From assembly GCF_004798865.1 (NCBI RefSeq), contig NW_025335468.1, positions 7,237,333 to 7,301,332 on the forward strand: a stretch of 64,000 nt of DNA, written 5' to 3'. Below the pieces are notes generated by a model. The model had not been told where the DNA came from. It saw only the letters and a program-made list of their open reading frames with translations, and searched no databases. Position 1 is the stretch's first letter. The number at the start of each line of letters is the position of its first letter. Of this stretch, positions 1 through 11,744 are shown one piece after another. Both the position numbers and the translations under genes were made by a program. Source of the DNA: Varanus komodoensis (taxonomy: Eukaryota; Chordata; Lepidosauria; Squamata; Varanidae).

Positions 1-2350
1 TCTGGAACAATTTTGATATGTCTTTTGAGATGAGAACTGTGTCAGAACAAAGTGTAAAACATGGTGGATCACTAAGTTTTGAACTGTATATTAGCTCAGG
101 AGCAGCAGATTAAGTGAATTAGTAACAACATTCACAAAGATGAAATTCCTCAGGGACCATGAGCTGCATGTTCCATCCAGGTGAAAAATCCATCCTTTTT
201 GAGACACAGAATCAGTTGGATTATCTGAATTAAGTATTGTACAAGAGCTGATGTAAGTAATATATTTTGCTGTTAATTCTCAAGTCATATGGTTGTACTT
301 TTTCTTTTTTAATAAAATCAGGAATCCTCATACTGATATGGATTCCTGAAACATGTTTGTATCTTCTGCTTCCAGCCTTCCAAAGATGACGTTATAAAGG
401 GACAGTGATAGGGCTTCTTCAGACTTAACTAAGATTAATGCTGTTAAATTAATCTCTGTTTTCAATTTACCCTGTTAATACTATTATTTTCTGGTATGTC
501 ATCATCAGTACATAGGAGGCATAGCTCCTAAAAAGTTAGAAGAATACTTTAAGTAAAATGGCCCTGAAGTCAAACCTAGTCCATCTCATTTCTAAAGCTG
601 TTAGCGCTGTATGTTTTAAGGGATTGTCAGGTCTCAGATTTGACTAGCAGTTCATTTTGGAGCATTGGCTCACTGTCCACAGAGTGGCCCTGTAGAAAAG
701 GTAGTTGCTGTAAATAGTTTAATCATATTTTTTTTTTCTGAGAAGAGTAAGGAGCAAGAGAACATAATCAGGTGACAATATGTATTTTGTAATGCTAGGT
801 GTTTAACAAATGGACAGAGAAGCACATTGGTATGTGTGTGGCTTTAGGGTGAGGTTAGGTAAACAATAAACATTTCAAGAACCAAATTACCTATCCAAAC
901 TGTAATGAAAACTAGCCCGCATCCGATCAGCTACCAAAAACAAAACTATTTCTGCATGGCTTGCTCCTACAGCTGAATCAGCTTAGTAGATGGCATTCAT
1001 ATATATGCTAGGATGGGGGAATGGTTTGCTTCTAGGGTTGAGGCACACAAGAAAGAAAAGCAATTTTCCTTCATGGCTTTTAATATTGTTTCCCCCCTGC
1101 CCTCATGTTGCTAACATAAAACCAACATCTGTTCTTCCTGCCTGAAGGCTATTGTCATTTTTTAAAACATCGGACGTGAATTTGCTAAACAGTGAGTTGA
1201 TACAGTCTCTGTATTGGTGTGTGTGTTCTTGCCCCCCCCACCACACACACACAGGTGTAGGCCTGGATGAAATCTTAGCTTGAACTGGAATTATGTATTT
1301 ACATCAGAACGAGTTGAATGCAGAATTAAACCTAGAGATAATTATCCTTTGCCCAGGAATTCTTCATATTTCTGTTAGGTCCATAATGGAAACAGAGCTA
1401 TTGTTAGCTTCATTTGCCTTTGTAGTTGCATTAAAGGAGGCTTTAATTGCGGGATTGGGTTTAGTACTAGCTCTTCTGTTTTCATTGGACCTTTAGGACT
1501 GGGGAGTTCCAAGCTAAAACTTCAGGTCAGTGACAGAGTTCACTGGGTGTCCTTGGGCCTGTCAGATGGCCCAGTGGGGGAAATCACATCCTTTTCTCAC
1601 CCCCAGTCAGTCTCGTAGCTGGGCTTAGAAAATGGTACTATTTTTCACCAACCGTGGACAATAGCTTGATGCACTGAAACCGCAGTATGTTGCTCTGACT
1701 TATTTTCTCTTTTTCTTTCTTTAAATAATGAATCACGTATGAGGTAGTCAAGCTTTGTGCAATGGATTTTCATATCTACTTAATGGGCCTCACAATCTTA
1801 GTATTTTATATTTTGCATGCATACTGGACTGTGCACTTCTGTTAGTTTTAAAAGCACAACCACAACGACTTCTTCAGGGAAGAAAACAGAAGTTGGGAAG
1901 ATGTACAACCAGTGCAGGAACTGAATAGGAAAAGGTGTGCACAGATTCACTTGTACTCCTCCCCCATTTCAAATGCTGAGGCAAGCAACCTTTGCAAAGG
2001 AGACCAAACATTTCACGAGTAATACAGGGCTGTGGTGGGTGGTGGTGGGAGGAGGGGTGTTTCAAGCAATTACATCCACATGGCAGGCATACGGGCAAGA
2101 AGGGGATGAATTAGAAGAATCACTGGTGGCAGGGCTGGAAAACAGTTAAAAGGGTGGCGTGGAGACGACACTAGGCTGGACAGAAGGCAGTTCCATATAT
2201 CTGGTGGTGGCTTTTCTGCATCACAAATCTGGCACTGACCAGCTGGAAACTCTTCAGTTAAACTTGACAATCCATACGTATGTTACTTACTCCAGCTTCT
2301 CTAACGGCTGTTACTTTTCATCAATATTTTATATACATAGAGAGAACAGT
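1..2350 (+). other. Intron upstream of the BRSK2 exon, apparently single-copy
   Basis: AT-rich sequence with no supported exon, RNA gene or full repeat. The short open frames (for example at 1293..1496) lack codon bias, splice context or recognisable protein similarity. A short C-run followed by a CA tract lies near 1232..1252. The segment is assigned to the intron because the next recognised exon, at 23277, is internal. Confidence 0.6.
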
Positions 2351-2712
2351 GTGTGTTTATTAAAACATTTATATGCCATCCTTTGCCACAGCCTCAGGAC
2401 AGCTTACTAAAATATCACTATAAATAACAATATAATAATACAAATCTCAATAAACAATACATAATTCAATAAATAATCAATAAAAATAAATGAAATCAAA
2501 CAAATCAACTGTTAAAATCATTAAACATACTTGTTTTTAAAATACTGTTTAAATAAAAAGGTTTTAACCTGGCACTGAAAAGAATATGAACTCAGCGCCA
2601 GGCAAACCTCTCTGGGGAGCACATTCCACAATCCACAGTATGAATGAACATAAACATACTAGCTTTTATAAAAATGGCATCGCCTCTGTCCAGGGAGTTT
2701 GCAGTCCTTTGT
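2351..2712 (-). mobile_element. L2 LINE 3' end, degraded copy
   Basis: On the minus strand this is the 3' end of the same L2 family seen at 51576..52475. Shared landmarks, read on +, are ATATGCCATCC...CAGCCTCAGGAC..., AAAAGGTTTTAACCTGGC and CTCTCTGGGGAGC. It is 5'-truncated and clearly older than the 51.6-kb copy. It abuts a second L2 copy. Confidence 0.75.
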
Positions 2713-2721
2713 TTTTGCTGT

Positions 2722-2722
2722 T

Positions 2723-2773
<51 letters not shown>

Positions 2774-2774
2774 G
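2722..2774. repeat. (TTTA)n microsatellite, L2 tail
   Basis: About 13 units of TTTA, representing the expanded 3' tail of the adjoining L2 copy. Confidence 0.95.
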
Positions 2775-3056
2775 AATATTTATATGCCATCCTGTCGTGA
2801 AAGCCTCAGGACGGCTTACATAGATAAAGTAATATAAAACATAACACAAGTGACTTACAGACCCACACTGGCTGTAGGTAAAAACATATAAGAACCAATA
2901 TTAAAAGTTACTGAAATTTTGCTGGAATAGAAAGGTCTTAACCTGGTGCCAAAAAATAACGATGGCGCCAGGCAGACCTCTCTGGGGAGCGCATTCCATA
3001 GGCAGGGCGCCACCGCAGAGAAAGCCTGTTTGATTGGTCACCACCCCTACTATGGC
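2722..3056 (-). mobile_element. L2 LINE 3' end with (TTTA)n tail
   Basis: A second L2 3' terminus lies directly beside the first. A (TTTA)n microsatellite at 2722..2774 is followed by TATGCCATCCTGTC, then GGCGCCAGGCAGACC, CTCTGGGGAGCGCATTCC and the GCCACCGCAGAGAAAGCC box. The better-preserved tail suggests a later insertion next to, or into, the copy at 2351. It is 5'-truncated with no coding remnant of use. Confidence 0.8.
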
Positions 3057-3817
3057 TTGCTTATATGAGCTGTAGATATGTTTTACTGGCTGGCTCTGTC
3101 TTCCTCCCTAAGACAGCATTAAAACACCAAGGTGTTTGTTTGCCGTAAAGATGCACTGAATTTGACCCCTTGCTATCCTCTCTTTGTGAGGAGCCATAGT
3201 GAGCCAGAATGAGCACATACTGTACAATATGAGCTGGTAGTTCTTTTTCTCCCCACTGCTGACAATTATAAATGCCTTCAATCTGTGCTGTGACCCAAAT
3301 CTTTACTCCCACTTTTTCTGCATTTAAAATTATATATTATTAGAAAGATTTTTAATGTGCCCCTTTTCTGCTGGTCCATTAATGTGATAATAATCTAATT
3401 ACTCTGAACTTTAGTCTCTCTCCCTCCCCCCCACCCCTTTTCCTTTCTTATAGTAAGCCTCAGTTCAAGTTTTCAATTGTTCCCTTCAACCATGAAGCTG
3501 TTTGGCTTGGAGCCTAAGCTTAATGATATAATTTCATTTGGCACCTCTTATATTTTGTATTGTAGAGAATCCTATGATGAAAGAGAGGGAGAATCAATTT
3601 TGTAGTTCAGTTGCATGGGCTGTGGATTGATCTCTGCGTGGTTCATCAGTGCAAATATTACCTTCTGTTTCTAGAAGGATTCTTCCCATGCCCTGCCCCC
3701 CACCCCCCACAATATACTTCTTTTCTTAGGTAGAAGAGTGGGATGTGAATCTTTGCAGAACCAAGTCTGTTCTGGCAAGATGGTCAAGACAAGGTGTAAA
3801 ATGGTGTCTTGCAGCAG

Positions 3818-3876
3818 CAAGGTGTTGAACCCGATGGCTTTCATGGCCCCTTCCAACTCTACTATTCTAAGAAATA
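3818..3876 (+). mobile_element. CR1 LINE 3'-end fragment
   Basis: The segment ends CCCCTTCCAACTCTACTATT CTAAG, the standard CR1 3' terminus (…GGCCCCTTCCAACTCT…ATTCTATG). Only the last 60 or so bases are clear. It is the + strand counterpart of the CR1 end at 38514. Confidence 0.75.
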
Positions 3877-4092
3877 GTGGCAAATTCTACAAGGCAGGTA
3901 CCAAGAGAGAAGCAAAAAGAGGGGGAGTGGGCTGCAGGATGAGGATTAGGGTTAGGAGCAATGTTAGAATGGGACCTTGTAAAATACACTCAGCAGGACC
4001 TTTTTTGTATTTCTGTAGAACTAAGCGAAACAATAGAACACACACACACAATTGTGATACATCTCCCTCTTTTTTAAAGCCTGTGGTTTGGC

Positions 4093-4105
4093 GGGGGGGG
4101 GGGGG
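4093..4105 (+). repeat. Poly-G run
   Basis: Thirteen consecutive G bases within TTTGGC...CACAT. It is a possible assembly or sequencing weak point. Confidence 0.9.
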
Positions 4106-4689
4106 CACATTTGTGCATGCCAAGCCTTCTTTCCTGTAGCACAGTCTTGATAACAAAAATCCCTTGTCTGAAGGTACTATCTACACCTGTAGAGAATCTG
4201 CAATTAGTGACTATAGCAGCTTCCTTCACAGAGCAAATAGTACCAGTGTTTGTATGGAGTTTGCATGTGGATTTTGGCATGGGGAAGGCCAAACCCCTCC
4301 CTTCCTGCACACCATGTTTTTAGAACAAACAGGCAAGCAAGACAAAGAAAATGTAATCATGAATTTCTCTAAGCATTTCTCTAGTTTGGCCCAACATCTA
4401 GTAAAAGGAATTTTATCAGAAAAGAAGCTAGTACTGAATATGAACAGTAGGAAGTGTTGGAGCAAGGCAAGGAGCTGATAAAGCTCTTTGAAGGGGCCAG
4501 AAAACTTGTCTTCCTCAGTAAAGAAGCTGTGCCCTTTGGGGCCAACCGCTTTCAGAAGTCCTGCCATGTATGTAGGGATATGCTGAGCCCCTCTGGAACC
4601 CAGTTCGTGCCTGCCTGTCAGACTTCTCCAGTGCTCATTCTTCTCTAGGGAAGAGAGCCAAACCCAAAAGAAGTATCAAGCGTCCACGG

Positions 4690-4960
4690 ACCCCGGGCCC
4701 CTGGCTGCCCAATGGAGTACCTTCCCCAACAACTATTCCTGGTGGCCAACCTCCCTCCCTACTTGCTGCAGCAACATCACATGGCAAAAGGGGGCACAAG
4801 TGAGTGGGTGTGCAGCTGTTGCTCCTACCTATGGGCTAATCTCCTTCCCTGCTGGCTGCCGCCGCCACCACCACGTGTTGGGAAAGGGGGCTCAGTGGGT
4901 GGCCGCATTGGCCACCATTCCCCGGGTGCAGTCGTGACACTGCTTCTGCAGCACAAACCC
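4690..4960. repeat. GC-rich patch with two diverged direct units
   Basis: Two loosely similar blocks follow each other. The first has CCAACCTCCCTCCCTACTTG, then a short gap and GGGGGCACAAGTGAGTGGGTG. The second has CTAATCTCCTTCCCTGCTGG, then a gap and GGGGGCTCAGTGGGTGG. They look like an old duplication of about 100 bases. The region is unusually GC-rich for this intron, and no gene is supported. Confidence 0.4.
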
Positions 4961-6436
4961 TAGATGCACTTGCCAGGAATCTGGGCTGCCGCAAAGCAGA
5001 CCAGAGTTTGGGAAGCTGAAAACCAGGGAATCCAGGCTTTCCACTTGAAATTGATTTCTTGCATCTCTCTAGATGTATGTCTACCTGTGGCTACTGGAAC
5101 CCCAGATAGGTTCTTCCTGCTAAAATCTCTTTGTTCTTTTAAAATCTATGTCCAGTATACAAATGTAGATTTGTTTAGATATCATCACATCTACTCAGGC
5201 TCCAGCCACCCTGCACATAATCCCTTTAATTTTGAATGATTATATATATGCATGCAAAGGTAATATAAAGAGAGCCCTTGATTCATCTACATACAAAAGA
5301 ATTCTTGTACACTGGCAATTCTAAAGCAGACCATTCTAAGGGGAGAGATATAGCACAAAACACAAGAATGTGCTAACCTCACATGAAATGATGGCAACAT
5401 TTTAGGCAGATAACTTCAGCATAATTTCCAAAGATTGGGTTATTAATATTGTCTTTATAACCATACAAGTGGAAAATTAATATTTTCCATATTCTTACAA
5501 TAATGCAGTATTACCAGTTTCTTTTAGGCCAAGATACAAAATTCAGAGCCTGTTCTAGGTGTCCAAAACATTTCTAGAAGCCTTCAAAACCCAAGATAAT
5601 GACAATTTAATGCTTCCTCCTCCTATGTAAGGCCTTAGGCCATTCTCCCATGTATTGCTCAACGGTCAATCCATCTCTTCACTGAGGTGAAAGATTCTCA
5701 CTGTGGTCAATTCTGTGAGCTGGATTGAGAGACCTACAGTTGTCACTTTGCATCTTTTATATCCATCAGCCTACTCAGAACTTTGAGATGCCAAATTTAA
5801 CCCAAGTTCCTTTACATAGCCTGTTGGGGCATGCTGGGAGTTGGAGGCCTTTTTTCTGGCTAAACATGTGTAGGATTACACCTTTGGACAGTTTCGTATT
5901 TTCCTCAGATGCAGGTACAGTGACTTGACATGTTCCCCTGGGTGATTACTGACAACCAGCATCTCTGCAGCTGGTGAAAATCCTGTTAGTGCTCTAACAG
6001 CAAGGATTAAGAGGGGTCAGGAGGGCATTGCTGGCTATATCAGCAGTGAGTGAATTGGTGTTAAGGATTAAGTGGTGGGTCTGTTCTTGAATGGATTCAA
6101 CTGCTGATGTTATTAAATGTGCTGCAATCAGAACTAGCAAGTAATTTCTGCCTATATGGAGATAGCATCTCACAGATATATCTGCTTGAACTCTAATGAT
6201 CAGAAGACAAGATATATGTTTGAAGGAATGTTTTAGCTTTTCTGTGCTTTACAGGTGATAATAAAAATAATGGGCTCCAAATGATTATAGACTTTCCCCT
6301 TTAAACTGTGTCACTTCATCAGACCTGTATTTATTAAAATAGGATACGTTGTTCTGTGGTGTTCCTGAACCAGGCTTTTGGTTCAAAAAGCTATTTTTTT
6401 AAATAAAATGACACTGAGGTCAATTAGATCTTAGCC
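4961..6436 (+). other. Intronic stretch, nothing recognised
   Basis: AT-rich, with no supported coding sequence or complete repeat. The phrase GGGGCATGCTGGGAGTTGGA near 5824 resembles a worn hAT-MITE end but is too short to call. Confidence 0.5.
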
Positions 6437-6468
6437 GAGGGGGAGGGGGAGGGGGAGGGGGAGGGGGA
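6437..6468 (+). repeat. (GGGGGA)n simple repeat, G-quadruplex candidate
   Basis: Five or so runs of five G separated by single A bases. Runs of three or more G with one-base loops fit the usual G-quadruplex pattern. Since it lies on the same strand as BRSK2, the transcript would carry it too (inference). Confidence 0.9.
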
Positions 6469-6986
6469 ACCAAGCAATGAAATATTGAACATGCAGCATA
6501 CTGAGTAATCTAAAGTTGCACTCAGGCATAGGAACATACATAGCTGCTGCCTTCCCTGTTCCCAACCTTCCCATGCTAGCAGCAAAATTTTAAAATGTGT
6601 AGAACCTTCTTTGTATGATTGGAGGCCTGTCTTGTCACATGGAGTGTTCTAGTCACATCTAAACAAGTATATAGAAGTAGAAAACCCCTTCAGAATTTGC
6701 AGCTCAGTGTATCAGGTGAGAAATGAAGTTGGGGCAGCCTGCTTTGGTGGGTTGGAGGTAGGGGAGGTATTCATGGGCTCCATATGCCTGTGTGTTCACC
6801 CTCAGGAAGGCTTCATATTCACCAGACTCTGAAGGCAAGCGAAGACAGTCTATTTGTAGCTTCTTGTCTTGTTCAGGATAAAGACCTACCCATCCCTTCC
6901 CCTCATTCTGTCTTTAAATAACAGAAATGTTTAATGCTTTTTGAAGTGCATGCCCTTCTGTTGGCCCCAATTCCCTGTAGCAAGTA

Positions 6987-7318
6987 CAGGGTGTCCCCAA
7001 AAAATTGACATTATTTGAAATGTGAATATCTGAATAACTACAAGTCCTAGGCAAACGAAATTAAATAGGCTTCATGTTGAACAATAAAATATTATCAACA
7101 TTCAAACAAAAGATTCAAAGGGATGTAGATTTTATAACTGATTTCACAAAGCTTCACAAATGTTCAATATGCACACTGCCTGTGACACGACACACGTCAA
7201 ATCGGCTGTAGCATGTCTTGTGCAACTTTGCATAACTAACAAAATTTGAGATCATTTGAGCAAGAATTGGCTATGGTATTAGACTACAAAATGATGTCAA
7301 TTGTTTTGGGACACTCTG
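6987..7318 (-). mobile_element. Mariner-like (Tc1/mariner) internally deleted element
   Basis: The ends are inverted repeats: CAGGGTGTCCCC on the left and GGGACACTCTG on the right. They are bracketed by TA at 6985..6986 and 7319..7320, the target duplication of Tc1/mariner. On the minus strand an open piece (7154..7261) ends ...DVCRVTGSVHIEHL followed by a stop. This resembles the C-terminus of mariner-type transposases (…CRVTNGxHIEHL). The 332-bp length shows that most of the transposase, including the DDD/E core, has been lost. The right end in element orientation lies at 6987. Confidence 0.85.
7154..7261 (-). pseudogene. Mariner transposase C-terminal remnant
   Basis: Thirty-six codons, including the stop, read on the minus strand end in DVCRVTGSVHIEHL. 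I know this signature from the extreme C-terminus of mariner-like transposases, most familiar in arthropod elements. No catalytic residue is included, so the piece cannot be functional. It shows that the surrounding 332-bp element derives from an autonomous transposon by internal deletion and is not a MITE of unknown origin. Confidence 0.75.
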
Positions 7319-7320
7319 TA

Positions 7321-9318
7321 TAGTCCGAAAGTGGCTTCCCCACCAAGCTGCACCTGAGGCATATCCACTGCTTCTGTACAAGATATTAAGCCTAGGTTCA
7401 GATACACCTCCAGTCCTGTTGCTTGCTGCAGAGAAGTTCCATGTTCCCCATTCAAGTGAACTCACAGCTGGGGTAGCTGCAAGTAGAATACTCTCCTCCC
7501 TTTTGTCTTAGCCTGAAGTCCCTCCTCTCTTCCTTCCAGAAGTTCCTAGCCTCCTCTTGATGAGGCCTAGCTGCTGCCACTGAGGTTGCACGCCTCACCA
7601 ACTCTGCTAGGCTACCCTTATAGACTCAGGCATAGCTGCTCAGGTGCATACCGCTGGAACATGAGGATGACTTGGCCCTCTGTGTCCTGATGGTTTGACA
7701 CAATGCCCCGTAGGGGTCACAGATATCCTATTCAGGTGTAATGCTTATATGGAACCAACCTGGTGAAAACCCACTTTAACAACACAAGAGAGGAAATATT
7801 TTAATGTAGATTATAACAAGATTATGTTTTTTCACACTTTGAGTTGATGGGGAAAGTACATGAGTTCAGGACTCTAGTAGGCATCATAGAAATTAAAATA
7901 GGAGAGTCCCAGATACTGTCTACTCTTGTATGATAAACAATAATGCTGTTTATTGTTGGAGTTATTATTGTTAGAGCTGTTATTATAATAATCTTGTTTA
8001 TTGTTGGAGCTGTTATTAAGTGAAATTTTTAAAGCTAACTTTACACAGGTTTAGTTTGTCTCCAAAATCTGTAGTTCATTAATTTATTTCCTCTAATGAG
8101 TTGAAGGTGGTATATACTGTCCTTCACTCCTGTTTTCTTCATAATAACAACAACTTAAGTCATCTGTCTCAAGTTTGGGAAGTCTGTAAAATTTAAATAT
8201 ATGCATTCATAAAAATATACTTTTCTAGATGATAAACTCAATAATCCAACATAAGAGAGAGACTATATGCTAGAGAGCAGTTCTCATTTTCAAAAATATC
8301 CTGATTTATATGAAGATTTTTAAACATGCTAAGAAGACTATTTGCATTCTCCATCGTTTCCTAGGTTTTGTAAAGAATATAAAAAGATAATGAAATTTAA
8401 AAATATATTCACCACCCCAACACCACCAAATTAAGTTTCTTGCTTTCTTGGGCATCGTATTCGTCTAGTCTTAACAATGTGAGCATCACATGGGCAATGC
8501 AGATAGGGGGCTGAAAATGAGACAAAAATGGCTTATCTGTGGCCTCCTAGTAAGATCACAGCTGAGACAGATTTGAACTAGGGACTTTCAAGCTCATAGG
8601 TTTAGTTCTGTGCAGCACCATCTCTTAAATTCTGTCCATAGCATTTTCTTATTCCCATTCAGACTTCAGTCTAGCTTTTGCATGCAATACACTAGAAACT
8701 CAACATGTTCTTCTGATTTCTAAGGTAAACATGAATTATTAGTGAGAATGGGGCAAGTCAGAATATCAATGTGAATTACCTGGCTACATGTCCTGCCACA
8801 GGATGAGATAGGATTGAGCAGTTCACCTATTGTCACTGAGGTCACAAGAGAGCAAATTAGGCAAAGCTTCTGCAGTGCTTTTTATACAATAGTTATATAC
8901 AACATTAAGATTCATAGTTTTTAAAATATTGCATTCAGAAATATATTTTCAAATACTTTCAAAAGTAGGTTACATAGGCCTGAAATCATACATCTGGCAT
9001 CTCCACAGGAATAGTATGCATGCATTTTTATTTATTTAGCCTATTTTCAAAGGCATTTAAGAAGAATTTATATTGTAATTAAAATTAATGAAGGTTAGGC
9101 AATGATTAATACCACTTGGTTTTCAGATTCAGTAGAAGACTTGGAAGCTCCTGAATTAGTCAGTGACATTTTAAACTAGTAAGCTTAAAAATGAACACTT
9201 CACTCCACTCACAGGCTGGATTCAAACAGCAAATATTAATACTTTAATCACCTTTTAAAAATATTGATAAAAACCTTTCTAGTCTATTGTACACCATGAT
9301 TTCTCTCTTAATAGCACT
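7321..9318 (+). other. Intronic stretch
   Basis: Mostly unrecognised AT-rich sequence. Near 7940..8025 a phrase like TGTTTATTGTTGGAG occurs twice about 50 bases apart, with related TTATTATT stretches between; it is a small local duplication. A probable SINE remnant is listed at 8530. Confidence 0.5.
8530..8632 (-). mobile_element. tRNA-derived CORE/MIR-like SINE remnant
   Basis: The + strand reads ...GATCACAGCTGAGACAGATT then TGAACTAGGGACTTTCAAGC, the complement of a Pol III B box and core as found in the clearer copies at 54490 and 61990. It is heavily worn and the ends are approximate. Confidence 0.45.
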
Positions 9319-9326
9319 GTTATAGA

Positions 9327-9737
9327 CAGTGCTTTTTTTGTAAGAAAAAGGGTACCGGAACTCATGAAATTATTTACCTTTCGCACGTAGTCAATCACTG
9401 TACATACACCCACACATGTCAGTTGTGTAACGAAACATAATGGTTGTCGCCTGTAGTAAGCACTCAGAGCATGACCATACAACCAATCACAAGCTGAGCA
9501 GCACCATCACAACCAGCGCAGACGAAGTACACATGCATCGGATTCAACACACAAGTAGCCCGCATGCACCATTTTAATGATTTTGCCGCCGACCTGCTAC
9601 GCTTGACAGGGCGATTCAAATCCATATGGACCAAACATCAAATTTTCAAAAGTTACTTTTAAAACTTGGAAAATCTGTTGAAAAACGGTGCCGGAACTCT
9701 GTTCCGGTGCGTTCTGTGACCAAAAAAAAGAGTACTG
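9327..9737. mobile_element. hAT-type MITE with perfect 8-bp target duplication
   Basis: The 411-bp element begins CAGTGCTTTTTTTG and ends CAAAAAAAAGAGTACTG, forming short terminal inverted repeats that start CAGT. GTTATAGA occurs on both sides (9319..9326 and 9738..9745) without a mismatch, matching the 8-bp duplication made by hAT transposases. Subterminal GTACCGGAACTC (left) and GTGCCGGAACTC (right) recur in the same orientation. No transposase domain is visible, so it is non-autonomous. Confidence 0.85.
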
Positions 9738-9745
9738 GTTATAGA

Positions 9746-11744
9746 TAAAGAAACCATAGAGTAGAGCAGTTTAGAACAGCAAAAGGACTCTAGCCATTTA
9801 TGCTCTGTGGTTTCTGCCTTAACAATAATAGTACTTGAGAACAACCACAAGTAAGCTGTGCTAGAGTAGCCACCTCTCTTCCATAATATATGGGGGTGGG
9901 GTTAACCGGTATTTCCCCAACATCCTGATGAAGATATCCTAGTAAGGGGAGTGTTTTTCTCCCTTACTCTCACTGTGAGCAAGAGAGAGACAAACAGACA
10001 CACAGCCAGACAGACAGAGGAGGAAAGGCCTTGTGTGTGTTTGTGCATTTCTCTTTGGGTGTGGTGGATGAGGAGACAGTACTCCAGCCCTGCTGACAGC
10101 CAGCATGCAGCCCTCAGACTGTGACAAACCACTGGTTGCAGCACTTGGGGGCAAAAAGATTGCCATTCCTGCTCCAGTTGCCTCTGTCATTTAGAAGGGC
10201 CAGCCTTCCCATGAGGCAGGGTAAAACTCTCACCTCAGGTGATCAGGAGCATGGTGGACTGTGTGCTTCCCAGTGGTGGGAGGGCTGTCTGCCCATTGCT
10301 GTCAGCTGGGCCCAGTACTTATTCTGTGGAATAGGCTCCCTCTGAGGGAGGCCTTGGTGGGTGCTCACCCCAGAGTGGCAGATGGTGCAGCAAAGAGGAA
10401 AGTAGCTGCTGCAATGTACTGGAGTGGCTGACTTGGTGCCTCAAACTGAGAAACCTCAAGAGTTGGGACAAATTGTTTCTTGAAAGAATTTACCAGGCCC
10501 AAATGGCTCACTTTGAGGGGTCTCCTTCTCAGAGAAAGGCATTTGGGCAGTGTAGCCCTTAATTCCACCTGCAAGGCTCGCATCAAGCATCTTGTAGCTT
10601 TGTTAATTATCTGTGAATTATCTATGAATGTTCTTATTCTCTGACACAGGTGAGACATTAATCTGGACCACAGTATAGAACTGGTGTATCTGAGGAGACT
10701 ATATAATAGGAATGATGTAATAGAAACAGTTGGTACAGTACCATGTATTAATTTGCTCACCTAAACAATTGTGATACATACCTGAAAAGTTAATCTTTAT
10801 GGCATTCTCATTTGAGGTCTTGCCTAAAGTTTCTTAAGGCCTTTCTGTAATCATGGTTGCTAGAAGTAGAATTAGCCTATTTCTCAATTTAGCTCATACT
10901 CTTTGCTTTGTCCCTCTCTCGTCAAAGATCTCTAATACATGGACTCTCTTGTGGCTACAATGGCAGTTCCAGTCGCATTAATGCTGGAGTACCACATGGA
11001 TGTGGGCCATATGTAGAATGTGAGGCCTGACACGGTGCTGGCCACTGTGGCCATTAGGCACAAAATGGAAATGGCAAATATCTAAAATGGAGGAGAATGT
11101 TACATTGGATTTGCATGCATGAAGAACCACTGAGAGTGGTGGTATGGTGGGGGGATGGGAGACAAATTAGTAAGTAACAGATAAAGTAAACTGGATTGAA
11201 ACATCAATTAAAATAAAATGTGAGGCATAATCTCTTCCCTGCTGTCTCTGTCTCCCATGATGTTTCTTCTTTGCACTGCATCAATCCTCCTCAGTAGATC
11301 ACTGGACCAAGGCAGGCCAGCATGGCTCGTTACCCAGATGCTACCTAATTACACTTGCATGTTTCTGAAAGATACCTTACTCAAGATAGACAGGGCTCTG
11401 CTGTGTCTCCTAACACCTCCCCGGTACCTGAGAGGATGAATTAATGAGGCCTGAAAAACTCCCCTACAGATGGACTTTGATTCTGCCATTCTTAGTGATA
11501 GGGGAGTGAGAGGATAGGAGTTAGTCACAGAGCTTGCTCCTGTGGCTACGGTAGGATTAGCAGTTTCTTTTATAAGTTGTACAGCTGGCTTGATCTGAAT
11601 GAACAGTTGCATTTCTCTAGACTCCTCTAGATCAGTTTTTAAAAATGCAATTTGCATTGCGGCAGTGACAAAAAGTAATCTGCAGTGTTCAGTCAGATTA
11701 ATTAATCTGTGAAAGGAACTAAAGCCTTCCACGTAGCTTTCTCA
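9746..11744 (+). other. Intronic stretch with unsupported open frames
   Basis: It holds minus-strand open frames of 131 codons (10365..10760) and 127 codons (11349..11732). Neither shows a domain or splice-compatible structure. The phrase CTGTGGAATAGGCTCCC near 10322 resembles the LWN-LP segment of L2 proteins and may be a worn L2 scrap. Confidence 0.45.

Larger units (their letters stand above)
3057..4689 (+). other. Intronic stretch around the CR1 fragment
   Basis: Apart from the CR1 fragment at 3818 and a 13-base G run at 4093..4105, nothing is recognised. The open frames of 60 to 133 codons on both strands overlap one another and show no protein-family signature. Confidence 0.5.

Noticed and set aside
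2722-2774. CRISPR-like or satellite array
   Set aside because: A plain TTTA microsatellite forming an L2 tail; the organism is a vertebrate.
10365-10760. 131-codon open frame on the minus strand
   Set aside because: No domain, no splice-compatible exon edges, no codon signature; probably chance within worn repeat-like DNA.
11349-11732. 127-codon open frame on the minus strand
   Set aside because: No recognisable similarity and it abuts a CR1 remnant of the other strand.
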